A program made the position numbers and the translations under genes. The notes under the pieces are model-generated. The model had not been told where the DNA came from, searched no databases, and worked only from the letters and a program-made list of their open reading frames with translations. DNA of 64,000 bases, from contig CAWEET010000021.1 in the NCBI GenBank assembly GCA_963808165.1, positions 1 to 64,000 of the forward strand, written 5' to 3'. Source of the stretch: Thiosocius sp963808165. Its GTDB lineage: Bacteria > Pseudomonadota > Gammaproteobacteria > Chromatiales > Chromatiaceae. Each line of letters starts with the position of its first letter. The stretch's first letter is position 1. Shown here in pieces: positions 53,845-63,130 of this stretch.

Positions 53845-56592
53845 TTAGGTCGCGGCCAACTGGCGGATCACATAGTGCAGGATTCCGCCGTGGCGGTAGT
53901 ACTCCCATTCCTTGGGGGTGTCGATGCGCACCCGCACCTGGAACTGCCGCGCCTCACCATCGGTTGCTGCGGCAATCACCTTGAGCTGATCCACTCCGTC
54001 GGCCAGCCCTTCGAGGTCGTAGACTTCGGTTCCCTCGAGACCGAGTATTGAGGCATTCTCGTCGGCCAGGAACTGCAACGGGAGTATGCCCATCCCGATC
54101 AGATTGGAGCGGTGGATGCGCTCATAGCTCGCGGCGATGACCGCCCTGACGCCCAGCAGCATCGGTCCCTTGGCTGCCCAGTCGCGCGAGGAGCCGCTGC
54201 CGTATTCCTTGCCGGCGATCACCAGCAGCGGCACCTGTTGCTCGGCGTATCGCATTGCCGCGTCGAAGATCGTCATCTGTTCGCCGTCGGGCAGGTGCAG
54301 CGTGTAGCCGCCCTCGGTCCCCGGGGCGAGCCGGTTGCGCAGCCGGATGTTGGCGAAGGTGCCGCGCACCATCACCTCGTGGTTGCCGCGGCGCGAGCCA
54401 TAGGAGTTGAAGTCGCCCGGGCTGACGCCTTGCCCGACCAGGTACTGGCCGGCCGGGCCGTCCGACATGATCGCCCCGGCGGGCGAGATATGGTCGGTCG
54501 TGACACTGTCGCCGAGCAGGCATAGCACGCGGCCGCCGCGGATGACCGGCAATGCCGGGGGCTCGCTGTCCATGCCGTCGAAATACGGCGGCAGCCGGAT
54601 GTAGGTCGAGGACGTGTCCCAGCGGTACTGGTCGCCTTCGGGGACCTTCATCGACTGCCAGCTCGTGTCGCCGGCAAAGACAGTCTGGTAGCTGCGACGG
54701 AACATCGCGGGATCGATGTTGCCGTCGATGATGGTCTGCACCTCTCGCTGTGTCGGCCAGAGGTCGCGCAGGTAGACCGGGTTGCCGAGCGGATCCTGGC
54801 CAACCGGTTCGCGGTAGAGGTCGACGTCCATCGCCCCGGCCAGCGCATACGCAACCACGAGCGGCGGCGACGCGAGGAAGTTCATCCGCACGTCCGGATG
54901 GATGCGGCCCTCGAAGTTGCGGTTGCCCGACAGGATCGAACAGGCGATCAGATCGGCCCGCTGGATCGCCTCGCCGATCGGCTCCGGCAGTGGACCGGAG
55001 TTGCCGATACAGGTGGTGCAGCCGAAACCGGCGACGTGGAATCCGAGTGCTTCCAGGTCGTCCAGCAGCCCGGCACGGTCGAGATAGTCGCTGACCACGC
55101 GGGAACCCGGTGCCAGGCTGGTCTTGACCCAGGGCTTGACGGCCAGTCCGCGTGCGCGGGCCTTTTTTGCCACCAGGCCAGCGGCCACCATTACGGCCGG
55201 GTTGGAGGTGTTGGTGCACGAGGTGATCGCGGCGATCACCACGGCACCGTCGAGCAGTTCGAACATCTGGCCGGCATACTCGACCGTTTCCACGCCGGCG
55301 TGCCGGGCCTCTTCGGCGGCCACTGCCGTGCCGCCGCCTTCGTCGGCGAAGCGCGCGATGTCCCTGTTGCGGCTGGTGCGTCCCGAGCGTTCCTCCTGCA
55401 GGGCATGCATCGCCTTGGCGACGGTGGACTTTGCCGCGTCGAGACTGATCCGGTCCTGCGGGCGCCTGGGTCCGGCCAGGCTCGGTTCAACGCTGCCGAG
55501 GTCGAGTGCGAGCAGGTCGCTGTAGTCCGCCTCCGGTCCGCCGTCGGTGCGAAACAGTCCCTGTTCGCGCGCATAGGCCTCGACCAGCGCGACCTGTTCC
55601 GGTGCCCGACCGGTGAGTTCCAGGTAACGCAGGGTCTCCTGGTCGATCGGGAAGATACCGCAGGTCGCGCCGTACTCCGGTGCCATATTGGCGATGGTGG
55701 CCCGGTCGGCGAGCGGCAGCCCCTGCAGCCCGTCGCCAAAGAATTCGACGAACTTGCCGACCACCCCGCGCTCGCGCAGCATCTGGGTCACGGTGAGCAC
55801 CAGGTCGGTCGCGGTCGCGCCTTCGGCGAGTCGGCCGCTCAAGCGGAAGCCGACGACCTGCGGGACCAGCATGGTCACGGGCTGGCCGAGCATCGCCGCT
55901 TCGGCCTCGATGCCGCCGACCCCCCAGCCCAGCACCCCGAGGCCGTTGATCATCGTCGTGTGCGAATCGGTGCCGACCAGGGTGTCCGGATAGGCCTGTC
56001 TCAAGCCGCCATGTTCACGCTGGAACACCACGCGCGCGAGGTATTCCAGGTTCACCTGGTGGACGATGCCGGTGCCCGGCGGTACCACTTTGAAATTGTC
56101 GAACGCGGTCTGTCCCCAACGCAGGAAGCCGTAGCGCTCGCGGTTGCGCTGGAACTCCAGCCGGGTGTTGAGATCCAGCGCATCGCTCTGGGCGAATACG
56201 TCGACCTGCACCGAATGGTCGATGACCAGTTCGGCCGGTGTCAGCGGATTGATCCGTGCCGGGTCGCCGCCCAGCCGGCCCAAAGCATCGCGCATCGCCG
56301 CCAGGTCGACGATCGCGGGCACACCGGTGAAGTCCTGCAGGATCACGCGCGCCGGGGTAAACGCGATCTCGCCGCCGGACTCCGCCTGGGCGTCCCAGCT
56401 GGCCAGCGCGCGGATGTCATCGCGAGTGACGTTCAGACCGTCCTCGTTGCGCAGCAGGTTCTCCAGCAAGATCTTTAGCGAGTAGGGCAGGCGTTTGAGG
56501 TCGTGCTCGGCGGCCAGGCTGTCGAGGCGAAAGATCTCGAAATCCTGTCCGAGCACCTTGAGCGCTGTACGCGCGTTGAACGAGTCTTTCAT
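53845..56592 (-). CDS. acnA: Aconitate hydratase A
   Basis: 915 residues, the AcnA/IRP type that isomerises citrate to isocitrate in the TCA cycle. The start at 56592 follows GGAGAGG. The [4Fe-4S] ligands are seen in AAITSCTNTSNPAVMVAAGL and in GFGCTTCIGNSGPLPEPIGE. Other landmarks are LPYSLKILLENLLRNEDG, VGTDSHTTMINGLGVLGWGV, and the C-terminal swivel domain with YGSGSSRDWAAKGPMLLGVR. Length and motifs are typical. Confidence 0.97.
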   Translation of the reverse strand: MKDSFNARTALKVLGQDFEIFRLDSLAAEHDLKRLPYSLKILLENLLRNEDGLNVTRDDIRALASWDAQAESGGEIAFTPARVILQDFTGVPAIVDLAAMRDALGRLGGDPARINPLTPAELVIDHSVQVDVFAQSDALDLNTRLEFQRNRERYGFLRWGQTAFDNFKVVPPGTGIVHQVNLEYLARVVFQREHGGLRQAYPDTLVGTDSHTTMINGLGVLGWGVGGIEAEAAMLGQPVTMLVPQVVGFRLSGRLAEGATATDLVLTVTQMLRERGVVGKFVEFFGDGLQGLPLADRATIANMAPEYGATCGIFPIDQETLRYLELTGRAPEQVALVEAYAREQGLFRTDGGPEADYSDLLALDLGSVEPSLAGPRRPQDRISLDAAKSTVAKAMHALQEERSGRTSRNRDIARFADEGGGTAVAAEEARHAGVETVEYAGQMFELLDGAVVIAAITSCTNTSNPAVMVAAGLVAKKARARGLAVKPWVKTSLAPGSRVVSDYLDRAGLLDDLEALGFHVAGFGCTTCIGNSGPLPEPIGEAIQRADLIACSILSGNRNFEGRIHPDVRMNFLASPPLVVAYALAGAMDVDLYREPVGQDPLGNPVYLRDLWPTQREVQTIIDGNIDPAMFRRSYQTVFAGDTSWQSMKVPEGDQYRWDTSSTYIRLPPYFDGMDSEPPALPVIRGGRVLCLLGDSVTTDHISPAGAIMSDGPAGQYLVGQGVSPGDFNSYGSRRGNHEVMVRGTFANIRLRNRLAPGTEGGYTLHLPDGEQMTIFDAAMRYAEQQVPLLVIAGKEYGSGSSRDWAAKGPMLLGVRAVIAASYERIHRSNLIGMGILPLQFLADENASILGLEGTEVYDLEGLADGVDQLKVIAAATDGEARQFQVRVRIDTPKEWEYYRHGGILHYVIRQLAAT

Positions 56593-56974
56593 TGCCCTCT
56601 CCTGCGAGGCTGCCGGGCGGCTGGGTTCAAGCAAACCTTAGCACGCGCTCAGCACGATTCCGTCCGGGTGCGCAGGGTGCGCCGGTTTCGGTCATCCTGC
56701 CGGGGGGGCGTTGCTCGACCGAAGCCAATACGCCGCTGGCGTACCTGTTCGTTATCCCGGAGAAAGCATGCCCGATTCCCATCACCCTTCCGTGCTGGAC
56801 AATCCATGCAGTTGACCGATCGTGCGGAATGCGAAGGTCCTGGACGTCCCGGCAACCGAAGATCCAAGGGACACCGAACGAGGTGTACTGGTGGAACATC
56901 GAGGGCGGCAGTACCTTGAACGCGATCGAGACGGATTGTGCACCGATCGGCGTGCTGACAGGCATCTCGACTGC
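56593..56974. other. Non-coding interval
   Basis: About 380 bases between acnA's start and the end of the DASS transporter gene. Frames on both strands exist but show no leader, domain or ribosome site. The acnA promoter should lie in the part next to 56592. Confidence 0.5.
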
Positions 56975-58399
56975 CTACCCGCGCGGTCCCCACACCCATG
57001 GCAGGACCAGAGAAACGAACAGCGCGATCAGGGCCAGGCCGACCAGATTCATCCAGATGCCGGCGCGTGCCATCTCGGGGATGCTGATCTGGCGGCTGGC
57101 GAAAACGATCGCGTTGGGTGGCGTCGCCACCGGCAACATGAAGGCGAACGAGGCGGCCAGCGCGGTCGCCACCATCGGCGCCAACGGATCCTGTCCGGCA
57201 CCTGCGGCGAGGCCCGCTACGATCGGCAGCAGCATGCTGGCGGTCGCGGTATTCGATGTCATCTCGGTCAGGAATATCGTCACCAGCGCGACCGCTGCGA
57301 TCAGCGCGAACCAGTGCACCTGGCGCAGGAATCCGAGCTGGTTGCCAATCCATTCGGTAAGGCCGGACTGCTGAAAACCATGCGCCAGCGCGAAGCCCCC
57401 ACCGAACAGGAGCAGTATGTCCCAGGGGATGCCGACGGCCGAATGCCAGTCGAGCAATCCGCCTCTGGCATCCCCGTCCGCGGGGATCACGAACAGTGCG
57501 ATCGCCCCGGCCATCGCGATCGTCGAGTCGCTGATCGGCCCCAGCAGCTCCGGCAGCAGCAGGCCCTTGAACACCCACAGCACGGCCACGGTAATGAATA
57601 CTGCGAGCACGCGTCGTTCCGCGCTGCCCATCGTGCCCAGCTGGCCGATCTCATGTTGGATGGTCTCTGCGCCACAGCCGGCCTGCCGGCCGGTGAGTCG
57701 CACCGCGATATGCGTCAGGTACCACCAGGCGATGGCGAGCATCACGATGGACAGTGGCAGACCGAACAGCATCCATTGGGCAAAACCGACAGTCATGTCC
57801 AGTTGCTTTTCGACGACCCCGGCCAGGACAGCGTTCGGCGGTGTACCGATCAGCGTCGCCACGCCGCCGATGGATGCCGAATAGGCGACGCCCAGCATGA
57901 GTGAGCGCCCGAACGGCGATTGCGAGTCTGTCCCCAGGCGCCCGATGACCGCCAGCGCGATCGGCAGCATCATCAGGGTGGTCGCGGTGTTACTCAGCCA
58001 CATGGACAGCAATGCGGTCGCTGCCATGAAGCCGAGCACGATGCGGTCCTGCCGGGCGCCCATCAGCCCCAGCACGTGCAGCGCGATTCGGCGATGCAGC
58101 CCGCAACGTTCGACCGCAGCGGCGATCCAGAAGCCGCCGAGAAACAGAAACACCAGATGATGGGCATAGTTGGCGGTCGCCGCTTCGATCGGCATCACGC
58201 CGAGCAACGGAAACAGCACCACCGGTAGCAGCGCGGTCACCGCAATCGGAATGGCCTCGCTGATCCACAGCATGGCCATCAACACAGCGACTGCCGCGAC
58301 CCGGTTGGCTTCCGTCGGCATCAGCCCCGGCGGCAGCGCGAACAGCGTCAGCAGGAACAGCAGCGAACCGAGCAGCAGCCAGCGGCTCTTCAACGTCAT
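56975..58399 (-). CDS. DASS/SLC13-family sodium:anion symporter
   Basis: 474 residues, about 12 spans. Both halves carry the family's Ser-Asn-Thr substrate/sodium motif: MWLSNTATTLMMLPIALAVI and EMTSNTATASMLLPIVAGLA. The TPPNAVLAGVV and TPPNAIVFAS loops are the matching second motifs. Typical substrates are di- and tricarboxylates, sulfate or sulfonated acids. It overlaps the iclR stop as ATGA, so regulator and transporter are co-transcribed and face a TPP enzyme and kinase operon. Confidence 0.9.
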   Translation of the reverse strand: MTLKSRWLLLGSLLFLLTLFALPPGLMPTEANRVAAVAVLMAMLWISEAIPIAVTALLPVVLFPLLGVMPIEAATANYAHHLVFLFLGGFWIAAAVERCGLHRRIALHVLGLMGARQDRIVLGFMAATALLSMWLSNTATTLMMLPIALAVIGRLGTDSQSPFGRSLMLGVAYSASIGGVATLIGTPPNAVLAGVVEKQLDMTVGFAQWMLFGLPLSIVMLAIAWWYLTHIAVRLTGRQAGCGAETIQHEIGQLGTMGSAERRVLAVFITVAVLWVFKGLLLPELLGPISDSTIAMAGAIALFVIPADGDARGGLLDWHSAVGIPWDILLLFGGGFALAHGFQQSGLTEWIGNQLGFLRQVHWFALIAAVALVTIFLTEMTSNTATASMLLPIVAGLAAGAGQDPLAPMVATALAASFAFMLPVATPPNAIVFASRQISIPEMARAGIWMNLVGLALIALFVSLVLPWVWGPRG

Positions 58400-59169
58400 G
58401 CCGGCGCGGCCCCCGGGTAACCCAGTTGGGCCGAGATCTTGTGGCTCGCCTCGACGACGTCATCCACCCAGGCCATGCGCCGCCGCTCGATCGGTGCCGA
58501 TACCGACAGTCCGGCGGCCACGTTGCCGCTGCTGTCGTGCAAAAGCACGCCGATGCAGCCGACGTCGATCTCGGCCTCCTCGTTGTCGAGCGCATAACCG
58601 CGCCGGATACCTTCGTTGCACTCGTCGATCAGGCGCGGGAGCGTGGTGATGGTATTGCGCGTGTAGGCGGGCAGGTTGGTGCGCTGCGAGTAACCGCGGA
58701 TGGCATCCTCACCGGCGGCGCCCAGCATCAGCTTGCCGACGGCCGTGACATGCAGCGGGGCGCGACTGCCCACGAGCTGCTGCACATGCATCATCCGGTT
58801 GGGCGTCGCCTTTTCGATGTACACCACGACGTCGCCCTCGCGCAGGGTCAGGTTGACCGACTCGCCGAGCTTGTCGCGCAGGGCCTCCATCACCGGCAAC
58901 GCGACTGCGCGCAGATCGATGTTGCTGTGCAGCCTTACACCGAGTTGCAGCAGTCGCATGCCGAGCCGGTAACGACCGCTGGGGTCGCGTTCGACGAATC
59001 GATTCTCGGTCATCGATGCCAGGATACGGTGTGCGGTGGAGGCATGCAGCCCGGTCTCTGCGCTGAGGATCTTCAGGCTGACCGGGTCCTGGTAGCGGGC
59101 GATCGCGTCCAGCAGTGCGGCGGCGCGATCGATGACTTGGATCGATGACGAGCTGCGCGGTTCCTTCAT
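58396..59169 (-). CDS. IclR-family transcriptional regulator
   Basis: 257 residues. The N-terminal winged helix (PVSLKILSAETGLHASTAHR, ILASMTENRFVERDPSGRYR) is followed by the ligand domain with VNLTLREGDVVVYIEKA, HVTAVGKLMLGAAGE and YALDNEEAEIDVGCIGVLL. It is divergent from the TPP-enzyme operon, and palindromic sites lie between them. Its ligand is likely the substrate or an intermediate of that pathway. Confidence 0.93.
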   Translation of the reverse strand: MKEPRSSSSIQVIDRAAALLDAIARYQDPVSLKILSAETGLHASTAHRILASMTENRFVERDPSGRYRLGMRLLQLGVRLHSNIDLRAVALPVMEALRDKLGESVNLTLREGDVVVYIEKATPNRMMHVQQLVGSRAPLHVTAVGKLMLGAAGEDAIRGYSQRTNLPAYTRNTITTLPRLIDECNEGIRRGYALDNEEAEIDVGCIGVLLHDSSGNVAAGLSVSAPIERRRMAWVDDVVEASHKISAQLGYPGAAPA

Positions 59170-59180
59170 ATTGCAAGATA

Positions 59181-59199
59181 TTTTCGTAATGTGGAAATT
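59181..59199. promoter_or_regulatory. Putative IclR operator, site 1
   Basis: TTTTCGTAATGTGGAAATT sits 12 bases upstream of the iclR start. It shares the core TTC-R-TAATGTG-R-AAAT with site 2 and is nearly palindromic (TTTTC and GGAAA arms). Confidence 0.5.
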
Positions 59200-59259
59200 G
59201 GCCGGTAAGGCCTGCTGTGAGGCCTGTGTACCAGCGGATATTCGGAAATTATCACAGTT

Positions 59260-59278
59260 ATTTCATAATGTGAAATTT
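59260..59278. promoter_or_regulatory. Putative IclR operator, site 2
   Basis: ATTTCATAATGTGAAATTT has perfect arms ATTTCA and TGAAAT around TAATG, the TTTC/GAAA style common in IclR-family sites. Confidence 0.55.
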
Positions 59279-59300
59279 GTTTTTTAACGACATCAAGAAA

Positions 59301-59320
59301 GAAATATTGCTCGATATTTC
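59301..59320. promoter_or_regulatory. Palindrome in the TPP-operon promoter region
   Basis: GAAATAT and ATATTTC form perfect arms around TGCTCG. With the two sites above it makes three TTTC/GAAA palindromes in 140 bases of the AT-rich divergent promoter. Confidence 0.5.
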
Positions 59321-59467
59321 AGATGATTAGGCAAAATGATCGATAATTAACGATGGAGATTTCACGATACGAAAACTATACGCCATTGCGGGAAATCGGT
59401 CTCGCTCCTAGTGTTTGCTGCAACGCGGTGGCACCGCAATCAACGACATCGGCCGGGAGGTCAAGAC

Positions 59468-61702
59468 ATGAGCAGCGCAGCAGAACAGATCTTCAACACC
59501 CATCCGTCCTTCTGTGAGGGCATACTGCACTATGCTGAGCACCCGGCGGAATTCTCGGTGCACGGCCGGCTGGCGGCGATCGGCGAGGGTCAGACGGCGA
59601 TCACCCGGATCGATGAACAGGCGGTGTTTCAGACCCGACTGATCGTCGACGCACTGCGTTACGCAACACTGCAGCTCTGTGCCTCCAAGGAGTCCGGTCA
59701 CCCCGGCGGCTTCGCCAGCAGTGCAGACGCCTACGCGTCGCTGCTGATGCTCGGCCACACCAACATCGTGACCGAGGTTGGCCATCATGCGCCCGGCTTC
59801 TACAGCGCGATGTTCCTGGACGGTTCGCTGGAGGCGATGGGCATCTACACGATGGACCATTTGCAGGAGCGCTTCCGCGAGCGCAACGGCTTGCTCGGCC
59901 ACTTGTCCGGTGCGATACCCGGTCTGCTTGCCCCGGCCGGCCCGCTCGGCCAGGGGCAGCACTTCGCCATGGCCGGTGCCTACCTCAACCGCGACAAGCT
60001 TTTCCCGTGCACGATCGGCGACGGCGGTCTGGGCGAGCCCTACATCATGTCGGCGATGAAGCACTTTCATACCAGCTATCCGGAGGTGACCAACTTCCTG
60101 CCGGTCCTAGTCTGGAACGGCTTCAGCCAGGAACATCACTCGATGGTGTCGCTGATGAGCAACGAGCAGATGACCGCCTACTGGCGGGCGCACGATTTCG
60201 AGAACATCGTGCTGATCGATGCCAAGGCGTTCGACGACTCGGGGCAGCAAGGTGCCTACGTCGACAGCACCCTGTTCAGCGACGCTGCGCGCCAGGCGTT
60301 TACCCGTGCCGTGCTTGAGGGTGCGAAAGGCGCAGCCGATGCGGCGCTGAGCGGGACCCTGAGCGTGCTGATCATCAAGCAATTGAAAGGTGCCGGCGTG
60401 CATGCGCACGGCGCCAAATCACACAATCTGTATCCCGGCGACAACCCCGAGAAAGACAGCATTGCCGCTGCGCTGCAGCGCGGTGCGCTGTCACCTGAGG
60501 CCTGGGGCCTGGTGCGCAGCAACATGTCCCGCGCCGGCGGTGGACCGGCCGGGCGCACCGTGGTCACCGAGTTCGAGCGCGCATTGCCTGATATCGGCGC
60601 ACTGCCGACCCAGGACTATGCACCGGGCGAAAAGGCGGTGCCGGCGACAGCAATGGCGCATATGGTGGCCGAGCTCGGCCGGCGTGACCCGAGTTTTGTC
60701 GTGACCAATGCCGACGGCAACGAGGCTTCCAATATGAAGCCGATCAACGAGGCGCTCAAGATCCGTCATCCGACCGAAGACGCGCTGTACAACCAGGCCC
60801 CGAACGGGCAGGTCTATGAACCCTTGAACGAAGACGCCTGTGCCGGTTTCGCCGCCGGTCTGGCGCTGTTCGGCGGACGCTCGCTGTGGCTGTCCTACGA
60901 GAGTTTCGCGATCAACGGCTGGCCGATCGTGCAGACCGTCGGCCAGGCAATGGCGGAGCTGCGGCGCACGACTCCGGCAGTTGTATCGATGTTTACCGCC
61001 GGTGCCTTGGAACAGGGCCGCAACGGCTGGACCCACCAACGCCCGGAAATCGAGAACTATATCGGCGGCCAGATGCGCAACGGCAATGTCTACCTGCTGT
61101 ACCCGGCCGACGCGAACATGATCCAGGCTGCCTACCGCTGGTCGGTGAACCAGTCGAACAAAAGCATCAGCATCGTCGCCTCCAAATCGGCCCTGCCGGT
61201 GTACACCACGCCCGAGCAGGCGGCACAGGCGATCAACCAGGGCGCGATCAGCATCTACGAGTCGACCGCGGGTGAGCGTGGTACCGTCGTGTTCGCAGTG
61301 ACCGGCGACATGATCTATCTGCCGGTGTTCGCGGCCAAGGATCAGCTCGAAGCGGCCGGATACCGGGTGCGCATCGTGTGTGTCGCCAACCCGCGGCGCC
61401 TGTTTCGCCCCGGCGACGTCGCCTGGCAGCACTCGGCGCAGTCCGACGACCGGTTCATGGAAGACGACGCGTTCGATGCGCTGTTTAGCGGCGATGTGCT
61501 GATCGGCGTGAGCGGGGGCGGCACGATCGCGCTCGAGCCGGTGATGCTGCGCAGCACTGCGGCGGCGCGCGACCTGTTCGGTTGGCAACGCGGTGAAACC
61601 ACCGCGAGTCCGGCCCAGATCATGGCCTTCAACGGCATCACCGCGGACGGCCTCAGCGGGCGTGCGCGGGAGTTGCTCGGTGATGGCGCGTCGACCACTT
61701 GA
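59468..61702 (+). CDS. Transketolase-like TPP-dependent enzyme
   Basis: 744 residues with the transketolase layout. The TPP domain carries ASKESGHPGGFASSADAYAS, APAGPLGQGQHFAMAGAYL and the GDG-N motif in CTIGDGGLGEPYIMSAMKHF with WNG downstream. The pyrimidine domain (about 400-560) includes VVTNADGNEASNMKPINEAL and GRSLWLSYESFAINGWPIVQ, and the C-terminal domain ends DLFGWQRGETTASPAQIMAF. Relatives are sometimes labelled xylulose-5-phosphate 3-epimerase or transketolase, on little evidence. ATG 59468 gives the normal N-terminus. A DUF1537 kinase follows 11 bases on. Confidence 0.8.
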   Translation: MSSAAEQIFNTHPSFCEGILHYAEHPAEFSVHGRLAAIGEGQTAITRIDEQAVFQTRLIVDALRYATLQLCASKESGHPGGFASSADAYASLLMLGHTNIVTEVGHHAPGFYSAMFLDGSLEAMGIYTMDHLQERFRERNGLLGHLSGAIPGLLAPAGPLGQGQHFAMAGAYLNRDKLFPCTIGDGGLGEPYIMSAMKHFHTSYPEVTNFLPVLVWNGFSQEHHSMVSLMSNEQMTAYWRAHDFENIVLIDAKAFDDSGQQGAYVDSTLFSDAARQAFTRAVLEGAKGAADAALSGTLSVLIIKQLKGAGVHAHGAKSHNLYPGDNPEKDSIAAALQRGALSPEAWGLVRSNMSRAGGGPAGRTVVTEFERALPDIGALPTQDYAPGEKAVPATAMAHMVAELGRRDPSFVVTNADGNEASNMKPINEALKIRHPTEDALYNQAPNGQVYEPLNEDACAGFAAGLALFGGRSLWLSYESFAINGWPIVQTVGQAMAELRRTTPAVVSMFTAGALEQGRNGWTHQRPEIENYIGGQMRNGNVYLLYPADANMIQAAYRWSVNQSNKSISIVASKSALPVYTTPEQAAQAINQGAISIYESTAGERGTVVFAVTGDMIYLPVFAAKDQLEAAGYRVRIVCVANPRRLFRPGDVAWQHSAQSDDRFMEDDAFDALFSGDVLIGVSGGGTIALEPVMLRSTAAARDLFGWQRGETTASPAQIMAFNGITADGLSGRARELLGDGASTT

Positions 61703-61713
61703 GGGAGGCAACG

Positions 61714-63081
61714 ATGGAAACACGAAAAGTCACGAAGATCATCGCGATCGATGACGACCCCACGGGTTCGCAGACGGTACATGGCTGCCTGCTGCTGACC
61801 CGCTGGGATCCGGACACGCTGATCGAGGCGCTGAACGACGATGCGCCCTTGTTCTTCGTGCTGAGCAACACGCGCGGGATGGGCGCGGCTGAGGCGGCAC
61901 GGGTCACCCGCGAGATCTGCGGCAATCTGCGTGCCGCGTTCGAAAGGCTGTCAACCGACGGCACCGAGATCCATCCGGTGATCGTCAGTCGGTCCGACTC
62001 GACCCTGCGCGGGCACTACCCGGTCGAGACGGATGTGATCGCCGAGGAGTTGGGGCCGTTCGACGCACACTTCCTGGTGCCGGCCTTTTTCGAGGGTGGA
62101 CGCATTACGCGTGACGGCATGCATTACCTGATGGTGGACGGTGAAGCGGTGCCGGTGCACGAGACCGAGTTCGCCCGGGATTCCGTGTTCGGTTTCAGCA
62201 CTGCGTTCATGCCCGATTATGTCGCGGAAAAGACCGGTGGGCGGATCGCCGCTGCAGACGTCGAACGCTTTTCGCTGGCCGATGTGCGCGGCGACATTGG
62301 TGCGCGGCTGCGCTCGCTGGAGAGCAACCGCTGCTGCGTGGTCGACGCCGAACGCCAGACTGATCTCGACAGCTTTGCGCGCCAGGTCCTGGCGGCGGCG
62401 GGCGAGGGCAAGCGTTTCCTGTTCCGCAGCGCAGCCAGCCTGCTGACCGCGTTCGCCGGTCTGCCGCCGCAGCCGGTCGCTGCGGCCGACATGTGGCACT
62501 TCGTGCGCGACGGCCGTCCGGGTGTGGTCCTGGTCGGTTCGCATGTCGGCAAGTCCACCCGTCAGCTCGAACAGCTGCGCGAGCAAGGGGCGCTGGTCGC
62601 GCTGCATGTCGACCTGGACTGGATGGTGCGTGACGAGGATGGCCTGTTCGCCGAACTCGTGCAGGCCATGGTCGACGCGCAGCGGGCGGGGCAAGGTATC
62701 GTGCTCTATACCAGCCGCGGCGAGCGTCAGTTCGAGACCAGCGCGGAGCGACTGGGCTTCGGTGATCGGGTCTCGGCATTCCTGATGCGGCTGGTGCGCA
62801 ACCTGCCCAGGGAGACCGGGTTCCTGATCAGCAAGGGTGGCATCACCTCGAACGACACCCTCAGCAGCGGTTTGGCGCTGCGGACCGCGCGCGTGGTCGG
62901 GCAGATCCGCGCCGGCTGCTCGGTGGTGTTGTGCCCGGACGATCACCCGCGTTATCCGGGGCTGCCGGTGGTGATCTTTCCTGGCAACGTCGGCGATGAC
63001 GACGCGCTGGCCGAGGTCTATGAGATCCTGTCGCGGCAGCGACAGCCCGACCAGGGTACCGCGATAGCGGCCACGCGTTAG
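61714..63081 (+). CDS. Four-carbon acid sugar kinase family (DUF1537) protein
   Basis: 455 residues. DUF1537 kinases phosphorylate C4 sugar acids such as D-threonate or D-erythronate. Motifs: KIIAIDDDPTGSQTVHG at the N-terminus, VSRSDSTLRGHYPVETDVIA for substrate, and the nucleotide-binding C-terminal part with FLISKGGITSNDTLSSGLAL and LPVVIFPGNVGDDDALAEVY. GAGGGAGG 5 bases before ATG 61714 sets the start. The DDDPTGSQTV form marks a branch distinct from OtnK (ADDFTGATD), so the substrate need not be a tetronate. No PdxA2-type partner is nearby. Confidence 0.85.
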   Translation: METRKVTKIIAIDDDPTGSQTVHGCLLLTRWDPDTLIEALNDDAPLFFVLSNTRGMGAAEAARVTREICGNLRAAFERLSTDGTEIHPVIVSRSDSTLRGHYPVETDVIAEELGPFDAHFLVPAFFEGGRITRDGMHYLMVDGEAVPVHETEFARDSVFGFSTAFMPDYVAEKTGGRIAAADVERFSLADVRGDIGARLRSLESNRCCVVDAERQTDLDSFARQVLAAAGEGKRFLFRSAASLLTAFAGLPPQPVAAADMWHFVRDGRPGVVLVGSHVGKSTRQLEQLREQGALVALHVDLDWMVRDEDGLFAELVQAMVDAQRAGQGIVLYTSRGERQFETSAERLGFGDRVSAFLMRLVRNLPRETGFLISKGGITSNDTLSSGLALRTARVVGQIRAGCSVVLCPDDHPRYPGLPVVIFPGNVGDDDALAEVYEILSRQRQPDQGTAIAATR

Positions 63082-63130
63082 AACCGGCGCCAGTTCCAGC
63101 AGTCGTGCCATCGGGGTTAAGCTGACGCCC

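Noticed and set aside
54898..56478. 526-residue open frame on the plus strand
   Set aside because: It lies wholly antisense to acnA, which has every expected motif.
56627..56965. 112-residue minus-strand frame between acnA and the DASS gene
   Set aside because: No leader, domain or ribosome site, and overlapping frames on both strands are equally open.
59468..61702. Call as phosphoketolase (Xfp)
   Set aside because: The N-terminal Xfp motifs are absent and the length and TPP blocks fit the transketolase-like group better.
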